A stretch of 64,000 bases of DNA from Alteribacillus iranensis (GTDB taxonomy: Bacteria; Bacillota; Bacilli; Bacillales; Marinococcaceae). Position 1 is the stretch's first letter. Each line of letters begins with the position of its first letter. The notes under the pieces are model-generated. The model searched no databases. It saw nothing but the letters and a program-made list of their open reading frames with translations, and was not told where the DNA came from. The stretch lies in assembly GCF_900113025.1 (NCBI RefSeq), contig NZ_FONT01000002.1, positions 62,001 through 126,000 on the forward strand. Direction: 5' to 3'. This document shows positions 25,616-34,365 of this stretch, in pieces. Position numbers and translations under genes: made by a program.

Positions 25616-26398
25616 ATGATGCCTTCTCTATTCATCGCCCATGGGGCTCCGCTCTTGGCGATTGAAGATAATCAATATACACAGTTTTTAGAAGAGCTTG
25701 GCCGCACCCTTCCGCGTCCTCAGGCGATTGTTCTTTTCTCTGCTCATTGGGAAGCAAACACCCAGCAGGTGAGCGATGTCGATGAATACAGCACGATTCA
25801 TGATTTCGGCGGATTCCCGCGGGCACTATTTGAAATAGAATATCCTGCAAAAGGAGATCATGAGCTTTCGAAAGACATTCAGGAATTGTTTTCCGCTCAT
25901 AGTATTTCCTATAATGTTCACCCTGAACGGGGTCTTGATCATGGAGCCTGGGTCGTTTTAAAAATGCTTTATCCTGAAGCGGATATCCCTGTGATATCGA
26001 TGTCCGTCAATCCAAGACTCACTCCCGCAGAACAGTATGAGATCGGAAAAGCATTATCCTCCCTGCGTGAAAGGGATGTACTTGTGATTGGGAGCGGCGG
26101 CACTGTTCATAATCTAGGGATATTAAGCATGCATGATGATAGTGATACAGTGGATGAGTGGGCACTCGAGTTTGATGCGTGGCTCGAACAGCATGTAAAC
26201 GGGTGGAACCTTCCCACTCTCTTTGATTACGAAGATAAAGCCCCTGCCGCCAGCATGGCTGTCCCTCCTTATGGGAACGAACACTTTATTCCCATTTTTT
26301 ACGCCATGGGAGCCGCAGATGATGTAAAAGAAGCTAAACTTCTTCATCGCAGTTACCGTTATCGCAATTTAAGCCACAGCGTGTGGCAATTCGGATAG
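25616..26398 (+). CDS. DODA-type (class III) extradiol ring-cleavage dioxygenase
   Basis: Metal-dependent dioxygenase of about 260 residues of the LigB/YgiD/DODA group, which opens catechol rings. Metal ligands are visible: IAHGAP (about residue 8), FSAHWE (about 43), GLDHGAW and GSGGTVHN. The ATG at 25616 has AAGGAGAG upstream and replaces a longer frame that starts in the regulator's promoter. It is divergent from an XRE-cupin regulator that probably controls it. No other aromatic-degradation gene is adjacent, so the natural substrate is unclear; many members have none assigned. Confidence 0.88.
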   Translation: MMPSLFIAHGAPLLAIEDNQYTQFLEELGRTLPRPQAIVLFSAHWEANTQQVSDVDEYSTIHDFGGFPRALFEIEYPAKGDHELSKDIQELFSAHSISYNVHPERGLDHGAWVVLKMLYPEADIPVISMSVNPRLTPAEQYEIGKALSSLRERDVLVIGSGGTVHNLGILSMHDDSDTVDEWALEFDAWLEQHVNGWNLPTLFDYEDKAPAASMAVPPYGNEHFIPIFYAMGAADDVKEAKLLHRSYRYRNLSHSVWQFG

Positions 26399-26427
26399 AC
26401 ATACCATCGGACGAGACATCAAGTGAA

Positions 26428-26470
26428 GCCTTGAAGCGATCTCGAGCTGATGACACCTGAATCAGGACAG
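26428..26470. repeat. Dispersed repeat, partial copy C
   Basis: The stretch from TTGAAGCGATCTCGAGC to GATGACACCTGAATCAG matches one end of the repeats at 1404-1590 and 43706-43822 with a few changes; the rest of the element is missing or unrecognisable. Confidence 0.6.
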
Positions 26471-26483
26471 ATATTTCTTAACT

Positions 26484-26526
26484 GCAAAAAAGCACGAAGG
26501 TGGATACACATACCTTCGTGCTTTTT
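26484..26526. terminator. Bidirectional terminator
   Basis: Stem AAAGCACGAAGGT/ACCTTCGTGCTTT between two convergent genes, with A and T runs on the two sides. Confidence 0.85.
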
Positions 26527-26531
26527 ATATA

Positions 26532-27401
26532 TTAATAGAGGTCTCTTGCATATAATTTTACTAACGCTTGGGTCCCGCTGTTCGCGTCTCCCTCTTTTGC
26601 GAGTTTTTCATAGAGTGATTTAGACAACTCCAGACCGGGGGTCATCATATTCATTTCTTCCGCTGCTTCTAGAGCGATCGTCATATCTTTAATGAAGTGT
26701 TTGACGTAAAAGCCTGGTTCAAAATCTTTTTTCAACATCCGCGGCGCTAAATTACTCAAAGACCAGCTTCCAGCTGCTCCGGATTCAATGCTTTTCAACA
26801 CATTTTCTGGATCAAGTCCTGCTTTTTGTGCATATACAATGGCTTCACAAACGCCTATCATATTCGATGCTATTGTGATTTGATTCGCCATTTTTGTATG
26901 CTGTCCTGCACCTGCCTCCCCTTGCAGGACAACGTTTGTCCCAAGAATATCAAACACAGGTTTCATTTTTTCATAGGCATCTTTGTCTCCTCCAACCATA
27001 ATGGTGAGACGACCTTCTCTTGCCCCAATGTCGCCTCCTGACACAGGAGCATCAAGCGCATACAGTTTTTTCTCCTTCGCTTTCTCAGAAATTTGCTGAG
27101 CCAGCTTCGGTTTCGACGTCGTCATGTCGATTACGTATGTACCCTCTTCTGCACTTTCCAGAATACCATTGCTTCCAAAGTACACCTCTTCTACATCACT
27201 CGGATAACCTACCATCGTAATAACGACATCCGAGCTTCGAGTGACATCTTGTATTGTTTCTCCCCATTCCGCCCCTTCTGATAAAATAGGCTGGGCTTTT
27301 TCTTTCGTTCTCGTGTATACCATGACTTCGTAGCCATGCTGAAGCAGACGACGTGCCATGCTGCTTCCCATTACACCTGTCCCGACAAAACCGATTACCA
27401 T
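26532..27401 (-). CDS. 3-hydroxyisobutyrate dehydrogenase-family NAD(P)-dependent oxidoreductase
   Basis: Beta-hydroxyacid dehydrogenase of about 289 residues. The N-terminal Rossmann fold starts IGFVGTGVMGSSMA, the substrate motif DAPVSGGDIGAREG lies near residue 115, and the catalytic lysine in GAGQHTKMANQ near 170. Family members oxidise 3-hydroxyisobutyrate, tartronate semialdehyde, 6-phosphogluconate-like acids or succinic semialdehyde; which one applies here is not clear. The ATG at 27401, with GAGGGTGAT upstream, is preferred to one further out. It is transcribed alone. Confidence 0.87.
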   Translation of the reverse strand: MVIGFVGTGVMGSSMARRLLQHGYEVMVYTRTKEKAQPILSEGAEWGETIQDVTRSSDVVITMVGYPSDVEEVYFGSNGILESAEEGTYVIDMTTSKPKLAQQISEKAKEKKLYALDAPVSGGDIGAREGRLTIMVGGDKDAYEKMKPVFDILGTNVVLQGEAGAGQHTKMANQITIASNMIGVCEAIVYAQKAGLDPENVLKSIESGAAGSWSLSNLAPRMLKKDFEPGFYVKHFIKDMTIALEAAEEMNMMTPGLELSKSLYEKLAKEGDANSGTQALVKLYARDLY

Positions 27402-27546
27402 ACGTATCACCCTCATTTTAGAAAGTAAGTTCAAAATCATTATAACATTGCATCTTCCTGTCTGACGAACCAGAGAGAGACTTGTGCGTTAATACTCTTC
27501 TCACCTTTAGCTCAGTTTTCTTTATACATCCTCCTCAGAAGTTCTA

Positions 27547-28461
27547 CTATAACGCCCATTTCCTATCTTTGGTAAATGACAAAGTCAGCCATTCATCATA
27601 CCCATCGAGCTGCAGGTTCCTATCCATTTCTTCTCGGACAGTATCGAACTCATCCACCGTTTGCACGACCGTTTTTTCATTCAACACAAAATCAATCTCA
27701 ATAAACACTGTCTTCCCTACCTTTGAAATTCTCACGAAAGATTCTTCGATTCTATATTTATCTTTTATTTGCTGTACGACTTTCTCAACATGTGTCTGAA
27801 TGTTACCTGGTGGAGCCATCATGAGTATTTCTTTCGCATTACGAACGAACATTTGTGCCGGGACTTTCAGAAAATAGACAGAAACGGCTAAAACCATGAA
27901 TGGGTCGATGTATGGTGTAATATACGCGAACGGCGAAGCGTGGAGAATGAGAGCAATCACAAAACCTACGAGCACGGCAGCACTTAAAAGCGTATCCATC
28001 AGCCATTGAGCCGCTTCCGCTTTTACAAATTCCGAGCTTCCTTCTTTTCTTTTCATGCTCCAATAAAACAATATACATAATCCTGTTGCGATCAATGCAT
28101 AAATCGCAGCTTGTCCCAAAGCCACTTCCCGCCCGCCTTTAAACAAGTCAATAACTGCGCTCGACAACGCAAAAAGACACATCGCTATAATGGCACTCGC
28201 TTTAAACATAATAACTAACGGCTCGATGATCCCTTTCCCAAAATGAAACCTCTCTGTATCTACTTTTTGAGTAAAAGAATACGCAAACAATGATAAAAAT
28301 GATAACCCGAGACTAACGAAGGAATACAAGCCGTCAAAAATTATCATTTGGGAGTTCGCAATGATCCCCCAAATGATTCCTAACACGGAGAACAAAACTC
28401 CTCCGAAAATAGATATTTTTAAAATATGATTATCTTGGTTTGTGTTCGATGAAGTCTGCAT
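27547..28461 (-). CDS. Cation diffusion facilitator (CDF) family transporter
   Basis: Divalent metal efflux protein of 304 residues with six hydrophobic helices and a cytosolic C-terminal domain. The helix II metal site appears as FDGLYSFVS, with HFGKGIIEPL on the following segment, and helix V has AQWLMDTLLS; the usual HxxxD pair is changed (FDGLY and QWLMD), so metal preference may differ from zinc exporters. CDF proteins exchange zinc, manganese, iron or cobalt for protons. The site AAGGAGA precedes the ATG. Neighbours give no clue to the metal. Confidence 0.87.
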   Translation of the reverse strand: MQTSSNTNQDNHILKISIFGGVLFSVLGIIWGIIANSQMIIFDGLYSFVSLGLSFLSLFAYSFTQKVDTERFHFGKGIIEPLVIMFKASAIIAMCLFALSSAVIDLFKGGREVALGQAAIYALIATGLCILFYWSMKRKEGSSEFVKAEAAQWLMDTLLSAAVLVGFVIALILHASPFAYITPYIDPFMVLAVSVYFLKVPAQMFVRNAKEILMMAPPGNIQTHVEKVVQQIKDKYRIEESFVRISKVGKTVFIEIDFVLNEKTVVQTVDEFDTVREEMDRNLQLDGYDEWLTLSFTKDRKWAL

Positions 28462-28499
28462 CTGATATGTTCTCCTTCTCTTCCCATCTATGGATAATG

Positions 28500-29588
28500 C
28501 TACGAATTGCTAAGTCTTTGAACTGTGTCTTTTGCTTCTTCCATTACTCTATTTATTAATTCAGCGGCCGTGGACGGTTCAGCAAGCCGCGGACTTTGCC
28601 CTGACCACAAAGACATATAGTCTGTATTCAGCTCTTCTCCTGCTATTTTTCTCATATGTTTTGTTAATATATTTTGGACGGGAAAACCAGGTAGTTGACT
28701 TTCTATGTTCCGGCTGTTTGCGATAAACGAATTTTGTATCCCGCGTGCCCATTTTCCAGAAAACGCACGCGTAAGTACTGTTTTCTCTTCACTAGTTTCC
28801 ATTACTGCTTGTTTGTGAGCAGAAGATGCTCCGCTTTCTGTACAGGTCAAAAATGCAGTCCCCATTTGTACTCCTTGGGCACCTAATGCAAAAGCGGCGG
28901 AAAGTCCTCTTCCATCCATAATCCCTCCAGCGGCGATCACAGGAATATCTACGTGATCAACAGTTTGAGGAATCAGCGACATGAGACCGATCAAACTGCC
29001 TTCATGGTCGTTAATAAAGTTACCACGATGGCCACCCGCTTCACTGCCTTGCACAACGACCATATCTAGACCAGCCTCTTGAACGGCTAAGGCTTCCTCC
29101 ACTGTGGTAGCTGTCCCAATTAATATGATGTTCTTTTTTTTCATTTCAGTAATCACATCATTAGGGGGCAGACCAAAAGTGAAAGAACAAACAGGGAGAC
29201 GTTCTCGTATGATGACGTCCACTTGTTCCTCAAATGCTTGCCATCTATCTTCTTCCGATGGAATGGTTGGAGCTGATTGCTTTTCAATACCTAGCTCTTC
29301 TCGTACCCCTTGTAAAAAGTGATCTGCTGTTTCCAACTCTTTCCCGGTAACTTCGACTTCTTCCGGCACAAACAGGTTCACGCCAACTGGTTGAGTAGTC
29401 TGCTTTCTTACCTCTTGTACTTGTTGTTTCATTTGCTCGGCGGACAAGTAGCCGGCACCGATCATTCCAAGTCCGCCATGATTGGAAACGGCAGCTACGA
29501 GCTCTGGCGTGGAAATACCGCCGGCCATCGGTGCTTGAATGATTGGATATGTTATATTCAGTAGCTTCGTTAATTCAGTTCTCATCAT
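28500..29588 (-). CDS. Nitronate monooxygenase (NPD family)
   Basis: FMN-dependent oxygenase of 362 residues that detoxifies alkyl nitronates such as propionate 3-nitronate. Hallmarks: the start ITYPIIQAPMAGGIS, GLGMIGAGYLS, VVVQGSEAGGHRG (with the catalytic histidine), IPVIAAGGIMDG and the FMN-phosphate loop GAQGVQMGTAFL. Length is normal. A second ATG three bases in is also possible. It is 38 bases from the CDF transporter and on the same strand, so they may be cotranscribed. Confidence 0.9.
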   Translation of the reverse strand: MMRTELTKLLNITYPIIQAPMAGGISTPELVAAVSNHGGLGMIGAGYLSAEQMKQQVQEVRKQTTQPVGVNLFVPEEVEVTGKELETADHFLQGVREELGIEKQSAPTIPSEEDRWQAFEEQVDVIIRERLPVCSFTFGLPPNDVITEMKKKNIILIGTATTVEEALAVQEAGLDMVVVQGSEAGGHRGNFINDHEGSLIGLMSLIPQTVDHVDIPVIAAGGIMDGRGLSAAFALGAQGVQMGTAFLTCTESGASSAHKQAVMETSEEKTVLTRAFSGKWARGIQNSFIANSRNIESQLPGFPVQNILTKHMRKIAGEELNTDYMSLWSGQSPRLAEPSTAAELINRVMEEAKDTVQRLSNS

Positions 29589-29695
29589 CTTAACCCTCTC
29601 TTTAAAACTTATATCCTTCTATACTTCTTGTCGACTCCTTTTTATTCCTTTGTTTCTATGCTGATTGTTGTCATGATAATACATAAATAGAGAAA

Positions 29696-29733
29696 ACCCA
29701 GCCGCTAGCAGATTGCTAGTGACCGGGCTTCTA
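29696..29733 (-). terminator. Intrinsic terminator at the end of the corrin operon
   Basis: On the minus strand AGCCCGGTCACTAGCA pairs with TGCTAGCGGCTGGGT and is followed by TTTT. It lies 11 bases past the sirC stop. Confidence 0.85.
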
Positions 29734-29743
29734 TTCTTTTAAC

Positions 29744-30214
29744 TTATTCATGTCTATCTTTAGTTTGTCTCTCTTTTAACCATTCTTCCAGTTCTTCTCT
29801 TAGCACTTTGGCGCGAGAAGGATCTTTTCCTTTCGTCGAAATGGCGATATGTATCTCTTCCTCTTCAACAGAAGCCGGGAAGGCCACATTTCCGATAGCT
29901 GGCTGATCGGCTCCATTTACGAGCTGATCGGGACGGACTGTTTGCGATATAATGTGTTGCGCTTCTGAGCTTCCGGAAGCAGAAACGGTAAGAAAAGCAT
30001 CGCGTATATGCTCCGGATCTAACTTTCCTTCCATCCAGTCAATCGTTCCTTCCTTATACATCTCGTAAAGAGGAGATACTATATGAGGCGCTACCACGAT
30101 AACATTCGCAGCGGCCGCTGTCAGCTTTCTCGCTTTTCTCAGCGCTACATTTCCTCCGCCTGCGATAACGACCTTTTTATCCGTTACATCCAAGAATAGT
30201 GGAAAATTAAACAT
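29744..30214 (-). CDS. sirC: Precorrin-2 dehydrogenase SirC
   Basis: NAD-dependent dehydrogenase of 156 residues that oxidises precorrin-2 to sirohydrochlorin, the branch-point for both sirohaem and early-cobalt B12 synthesis. The Rossmann fold opens LFLDVTDKKVVIAGGGNVAL, and the conserved aspartate-containing segment VNGADQPAIGNVAFPA follows near residue 90. It is a short form with no chelatase domain. It is the last gene of the corrin operon and overlaps the needs of CbiX, which puts cobalt into sirohydrochlorin. Identity is firm. Confidence 0.92.
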   Translation of the reverse strand: MFNFPLFLDVTDKKVVIAGGGNVALRKARKLTAAAANVIVVAPHIVSPLYEMYKEGTIDWMEGKLDPEHIRDAFLTVSASGSSEAQHIISQTVRPDQLVNGADQPAIGNVAFPASVEEEEIHIAISTKGKDPSRAKVLREELEEWLKERQTKDRHE

Positions 30215-30228
30215 TAGACATCACCGCT

Positions 30229-31164
30229 TTAATTATACAGTCCCTCCACTACTTTTTGAAAGGCTTCAGGAATCCGAATCCCTTCCGAAGCCTCTGATAA
30301 AGGAATCACCGTGTATTCCTCATTTTTCACAGCTGTCGTATGCTTCATGACCGGATGTTTCTCAAGAAATGCCTTCTTATCTTCTGTGCTCGTTTCTCCA
30401 TAATCGATAATGATGATTTCATCCGGGTTTTCACGGCCTGCATCTTCCCAGCTGACAGAAGCCCAGCCTTTCTCTACGTCACTAAATATATTGTCGGCGC
30501 CCGCTGTTTCAATTAAGGTATTTAACATATTCTGAGCTGCGGTGTAAGGAGCATCTTCTCCACTGTCATACACAAATACTTTTTTAGGCTCCACGTTCTT
30601 TGGAATCTGCTGTTTTGCTTCATTTATTTCGGCCGTCATTTCTTCAATTAATTGATCTGCTGCTTCCTCTTCTTCAAATAGTGTTCCTATATTGCGGATA
30701 TCACGAAAAAGGTCTTCCAATTGTGGATTCACCATGTTCGATGATTCCTGCAAATAGCTGGCAATCCCGTATTCTTTTAATGCTTGACGGTTGCCGGCGG
30801 CTTCATTTTGAAAAGCACTTTCCCAGCCAGCATAAATAAAATCCGGCTCTACCGCTAAAATACTTTCTTTGGAAGGATCAGTATCCGACAACACAGGGAC
30901 GCTTTTGTACGCTTCTTGATAATCAGGGTGAATGCCATCATCTAAGTAAGCAGTACCTACCATGCGATCTTCTAATCCAAGCGCAAGCATGATTTCGGTC
31001 ACATGCTGATTCATCGTTATCGCTCGTTGGGGTGCTTGTTCCACGATGACGGTTTCTTCCCCGTTCTCCACCTTTATTTTATGTTGTGCCTCTTCTTCTG
31101 CTTTACTCTCTCCTTGACACGCGGCCAGCAAGAGACAAGCGAAAAAGATAAGTAGTTTCTTCAT
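30229..31164 (-). CDS. btuF: Vitamin B12/iron ABC transporter substrate-binding lipoprotein (BtuF-like)
   Basis: Lipoprotein of 311 residues with a signal peptide and lipobox LLAAC, then the fold of FepB/BtuF binding proteins: RAITMNQHVTEIMLALGLED and VGTAYLDDGIHPDYQ in the N-lobe and DIIIIDYG-type strand in the C-lobe. It lies inside the cobalamin operon next to a FecCD-type permease, so it most likely brings in cobinamide or cobalamin. No ATPase gene is in the operon, so the ATPase would come from elsewhere. The substrate is inferred from context. Confidence 0.85.
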   Translation of the reverse strand: MKKLLIFFACLLLAACQGESKAEEEAQHKIKVENGEETVIVEQAPQRAITMNQHVTEIMLALGLEDRMVGTAYLDDGIHPDYQEAYKSVPVLSDTDPSKESILAVEPDFIYAGWESAFQNEAAGNRQALKEYGIASYLQESSNMVNPQLEDLFRDIRNIGTLFEEEEAADQLIEEMTAEINEAKQQIPKNVEPKKVFVYDSGEDAPYTAAQNMLNTLIETAGADNIFSDVEKGWASVSWEDAGRENPDEIIIIDYGETSTEDKKAFLEKHPVMKHTTAVKNEEYTVIPLSEASEGIRIPEAFQKVVEGLYN

Positions 31165-31173
31165 TTCTTCCTC

Positions 31174-32208
31174 CTAAATAGAATAATTGCTTTTTCGCAG
31201 CAGCCAAATGAAAAACGGGCCGCCACACATGGCCGTTATGATTCCGACCGGTAATTCTTCAGGGGCAATGACAACTCTGGCTGCAATATCTGCTGCTGCC
31301 ATAAATATAGCTCCGAGCATGGCACTTGCCGGGAGCAGCACCTGGTGGTTCGCTCCTACGATCATCCGCGCCATATGGGGAATCATTAAGCCAACGAAGC
31401 CGATCGCTCCACTGACTGCGACGAGAACTCCAGTAATCAAAGCCGTGACCACAATGAGTAACAGCCGGTAGGATGCGATGTTCAGGCCTAATGAGCGAGC
31501 TGTCGAATCATCTGTTACAAGAACATTCAAGGAACGATACGAGGATTGTAAAAATATATATCCCCCTGCAACGGACACTATAGGAATCCAGAGCTGCTCT
31601 AAAGTAGCTCCAGCCACACTCCCCATAATCCAATACAGAGCCGTTTGAATCCCTTCTTTGTGAGGGTTCGTGGAAACTAAAAAGCTAGTAACCGCACTAA
31701 GCATCATTGAGACAGCAATGCCAGATAATAAGAGCCTGGTTACAGATATACGGAATCTCTCCTGAGCTAACAAATACACTGCAATCACCGTTAACAAAGC
31801 CCCGATAAAAGCGGCTCCTGATACAGCGTACGTTCCTAAAAATGAAAAGGCTCCTGCCAAAATAACAAGCGTAGCACCGACTGAAGCTCCTGATGAAATA
31901 CCTAATATGTAAGGATCAGCGAGCGGATTTTTAACGAGGGCCTGGATAGCTACGCCGACGATCGCGAGCCCTGCACCGACAGCTAACGCTAAAACCGTTC
32001 GCGGCAACCGCAAGCTCCAAATAATTTGTTCGGTTGGAGTCAAATTGCTACTCCCCCCGCCTTGTGCCATATTAAACAGTAAATGCATAACATCGCTGGG
32101 CGGGATAGAGGCTGAACCGAGCATTAAAGACGCGAGAATAACAACTAGTAACAGAATAGATAGTGAGAAGAAAAACAACACATAGAAGCTCGTTTTTTTA
32201 TGTTTCAT
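31174..32208 (-). CDS. btuC: FecCD/BtuC-family ABC permease
   Basis: Membrane permease of 344 residues with about ten helices. Seen: RLPRTVLALAVGAGLAIVGVAIQ and NPLADPYILGISSGASVGA, and the ATPase-docking GAIGFVGLMIPHMAR, all typical of the FecCD family for siderophores and vitamin B12. The start overlaps the end of cobA by 11 bases and the gene is followed 9 bases later by the binding protein. Its place in a cobalamin-riboswitch operon supports a corrinoid substrate; the ATPase partner is not here. Confidence 0.88.
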   Translation of the reverse strand: MKHKKTSFYVLFFFSLSILLLVVILASLMLGSASIPPSDVMHLLFNMAQGGGSSNLTPTEQIIWSLRLPRTVLALAVGAGLAIVGVAIQALVKNPLADPYILGISSGASVGATLVILAGAFSFLGTYAVSGAAFIGALLTVIAVYLLAQERFRISVTRLLLSGIAVSMMLSAVTSFLVSTNPHKEGIQTALYWIMGSVAGATLEQLWIPIVSVAGGYIFLQSSYRSLNVLVTDDSTARSLGLNIASYRLLLIVVTALITGVLVAVSGAIGFVGLMIPHMARMIVGANHQVLLPASAMLGAIFMAAADIAARVVIAPEELPVGIITAMCGGPFFIWLLRKSNYSI

Positions 32209-32989
32209 TCCCTAGTTCCGCCGGTTTTCTAAATAAATAATCCGCTTCTTCCGTAAACCAATTCATTTCATCGCGAAGATGAACCACGTCCCCGACAATG
32301 ACAATGGCCGGGTTCGAAATTCCTCTGTTTCTGACCTCTGAGGAAAGAGTGCGAAGAGATGCTGTTACGGTCCGCTGCCGTGACGTCGTTCCCCATTCGA
32401 TAACCGCCGCCGGCGTGTTGGCTGCTCTCCCACTGTCCATTAATTGATTGGCAATCGCGTCTAACTGATTCATCCCCATATAAAATACGACGGTATCAAT
32501 ACCAACGACTAAAGCTTCCCATTGTTTCTTGTCTTTTTCATGAGGGAGATGACCAGTTACAACAGCAAAAGAGCCTCCGTAATCACGATGGGTGACAGGA
32601 ATGCCAGCATAAGCAGGAGCAGCAATTCCCGCCGTCACTCCTGGAATGACCTCAAACGGAATATCAAGAGAAGCAAGATAAACAGCCTCTTCCCCACCCC
32701 GTCCGAAAACGAAAGGATCGCCTCCTTTCAGACGAGTCACCACTTTCCCTTCCAACGCTTTTTCTCCAAGCAGTTCATTGATTTGTTCCTGGCGGAGCGT
32801 ATGGTTTTTAGGAAACTTTCCGCAATAGATGAATTCCGCATCCGGTTTGCACTCGTTCAGAATCTCTTGATTCACGAGCCGGTCATAAATAATGATGTCT
32901 GCTGCCCGAATTGACTCTAATGCCCGAATCGTAAGCAGTTTCGGATCGCCGGGTCCTGCACCTGTTAAAAAAACATATCCTTGTTTCAT
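32198..32989 (-). CDS. cobA: Uroporphyrinogen-III C-methyltransferase CobA/SUMT
   Basis: SAM-dependent methyltransferase of 263 residues that makes precorrin-2, the entry to corrin and sirohaem. Hallmarks: LTGAGPGDPKLLTIRALE (N-terminal SAM fold), VVTRLKGGDPFVFGRGGEE, and PGVTAGIAAPAYAGIPVTHRDY in the middle. It has no fused uroporphyrinogen synthase. Its start overlaps the end of cbiA by 4 bases, and GGAGGCGG precedes it. Identity is firm. Confidence 0.95.
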   Translation of the reverse strand: MKQGYVFLTGAGPGDPKLLTIRALESIRAADIIIYDRLVNQEILNECKPDAEFIYCGKFPKNHTLRQEQINELLGEKALEGKVVTRLKGGDPFVFGRGGEEAVYLASLDIPFEVIPGVTAGIAAPAYAGIPVTHRDYGGSFAVVTGHLPHEKDKKQWEALVVGIDTVVFYMGMNQLDAIANQLMDSGRAANTPAAVIEWGTTSRQRTVTASLRTLSSEVRNRGISNPAIVIVGDVVHLRDEMNWFTEEADYLFRKPAELGNET

Positions 32990-34365
32990 CTAACCGCCTC
33001 CATGCTTTTCTTCCATTGCCACGCTTGATGAACCAATCGTTGGGCAACCTGAGGGTTCGATCCAAAATGGAGGTGTATGTAGGAGGCTGTAATATTGCCC
33101 TCGCTGTACCCGCTTGGACCAGATTTCCTCAAAGCTTTCACATCATAAGCAGCTTCAACTTCTCCTGTGAGGTCTGCCGTCGAATAGTGAAACTCATGCC
33201 CTTTTGCTGATTCACCCTTTCGTAAAATAACCGTATCCTTATACGCCGTCACTTCCCGGTATCCTAAGGCGGCTCGTCGGTCTTTCATGGTAGCTACAGC
33301 TGGAATGAGACCGAGCATGTCATGAGACGAACCATCTGTCTTTACCAATTCCTCCATGAAGAACATATAGCCCCCGCATTCCGCATACATTGGCATACCT
33401 TCTTGTGCCGCCTTGCGAATGGAATGTTTCACTTTGAATTGAGCAGCCAATTCCACCGCGAACTCTTCTGGAAAGCCGCCTCCAATATATAATGCATGGC
33501 TTTCTTCCGGCAGCGGTTCTCCTGCCAACGGACTGAAGTAAATCAACTCTGCTCCATTTTCCTCAAGCAACTCAAGATTTTCAGGATAATAAAAATTAAA
33601 AGCCGCGTCCTGGGCGACAGCGATAGTCGCTTGTTTTTCCGCCGAAGGGTCATAAATATTAGGCTTCGGAAGAACGACGGCTTGTCTCGCAATTTCTTGA
33701 ATAAGTTCCAAGTCAACGGTTTCTGCAACTGTTTCACCAAGTTTTTCAAAGAAGCTATCTAGCTCTCCTCGTTCTATGGCAGGAATTAATCCGAGATGAC
33801 GTTCGGGAATAGAAGGAACGGCTCCTTTCAGCAAATAACCGACAACTGGAATACCGCACTCTTTTTCAATTGCCTTTTTACAAAGTTGGTAATGTCCTTC
33901 ACTGCCGGCCTGGTTCACAATCACCCCACCGATCTCTACTTTGGGGGATAACAACTGAAAGCCTTTCACAATAGCGGCGGCACTGCGGGCCATCGCGCCG
34001 ATATGGACGACGAGTATAATGGGGGACGCTAGAATGTTACTAATTTCTGCGGTGCTCCCCACATCAGACTCGGGGCTTTTTCCATCATACATTCCCATCA
34101 CACCCTCGATGATAGAAATATCAGCATCTTCACTGCCACGTTGAAATACATCGAAGAGAGTACTTTCCTCCAGCATCCAGCTATCCAAATTACGTGACGT
34201 TCGGTTCGTAACCGCCGTATGATAGCTAGGATCAATATAGTCCGGTCCGCATTTAAATCCTTGTACAGCCAAGCCTCGCTTTTTAAAAGCTGCCATCAAG
34301 CCGATGGAAACCGTTGTTTTCCCAGTACCGCTGCCCGTACCTGCAATAGTAATTCTAGATCTCAT
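32986..34365 (-). CDS. cbiA: Cobyrinic acid a,c-diamide synthase CbiA
   Basis: Glutamine amidotransferase of about 459 residues that amidates the a and c carboxylates of cobyrinic acid, using ATP. The N-terminal synthetase domain shows GTGSGTGKTT (P-loop) and CGPDYIDPSYH; the C-terminal class I amidotransferase domain shows the cysteine in YAECGGYMFF (about residue 338) and a late histidine. The ATG at 34365 has GGGGGAG upstream and overlaps the end of cbiG by 11 bases. It marks the last corrin step in this window. Confidence 0.95.
   Translation of the reverse strand: MRSRITIAGTGSGTGKTTVSIGLMAAFKKRGLAVQGFKCGPDYIDPSYHTAVTNRTSRNLDSWMLEESTLFDVFQRGSEDADISIIEGVMGMYDGKSPESDVGSTAEISNILASPIILVVHIGAMARSAAAIVKGFQLLSPKVEIGGVIVNQAGSEGHYQLCKKAIEKECGIPVVGYLLKGAVPSIPERHLGLIPAIERGELDSFFEKLGETVAETVDLELIQEIARQAVVLPKPNIYDPSAEKQATIAVAQDAAFNFYYPENLELLEENGAELIYFSPLAGEPLPEESHALYIGGGFPEEFAVELAAQFKVKHSIRKAAQEGMPMYAECGGYMFFMEELVKTDGSSHDMLGLIPAVATMKDRRAALGYREVTAYKDTVILRKGESAKGHEFHYSTADLTGEVEAAYDVKALRKSGPSGYSEGNITASYIHLHFGSNPQVAQRLVHQAWQWKKSMEAVR

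Noticed and set aside
33040-33070. tRNA-like GGTTCGATCC string
   Set aside because: It lies inside the cbiA coding region and no cloverleaf can be built around it.
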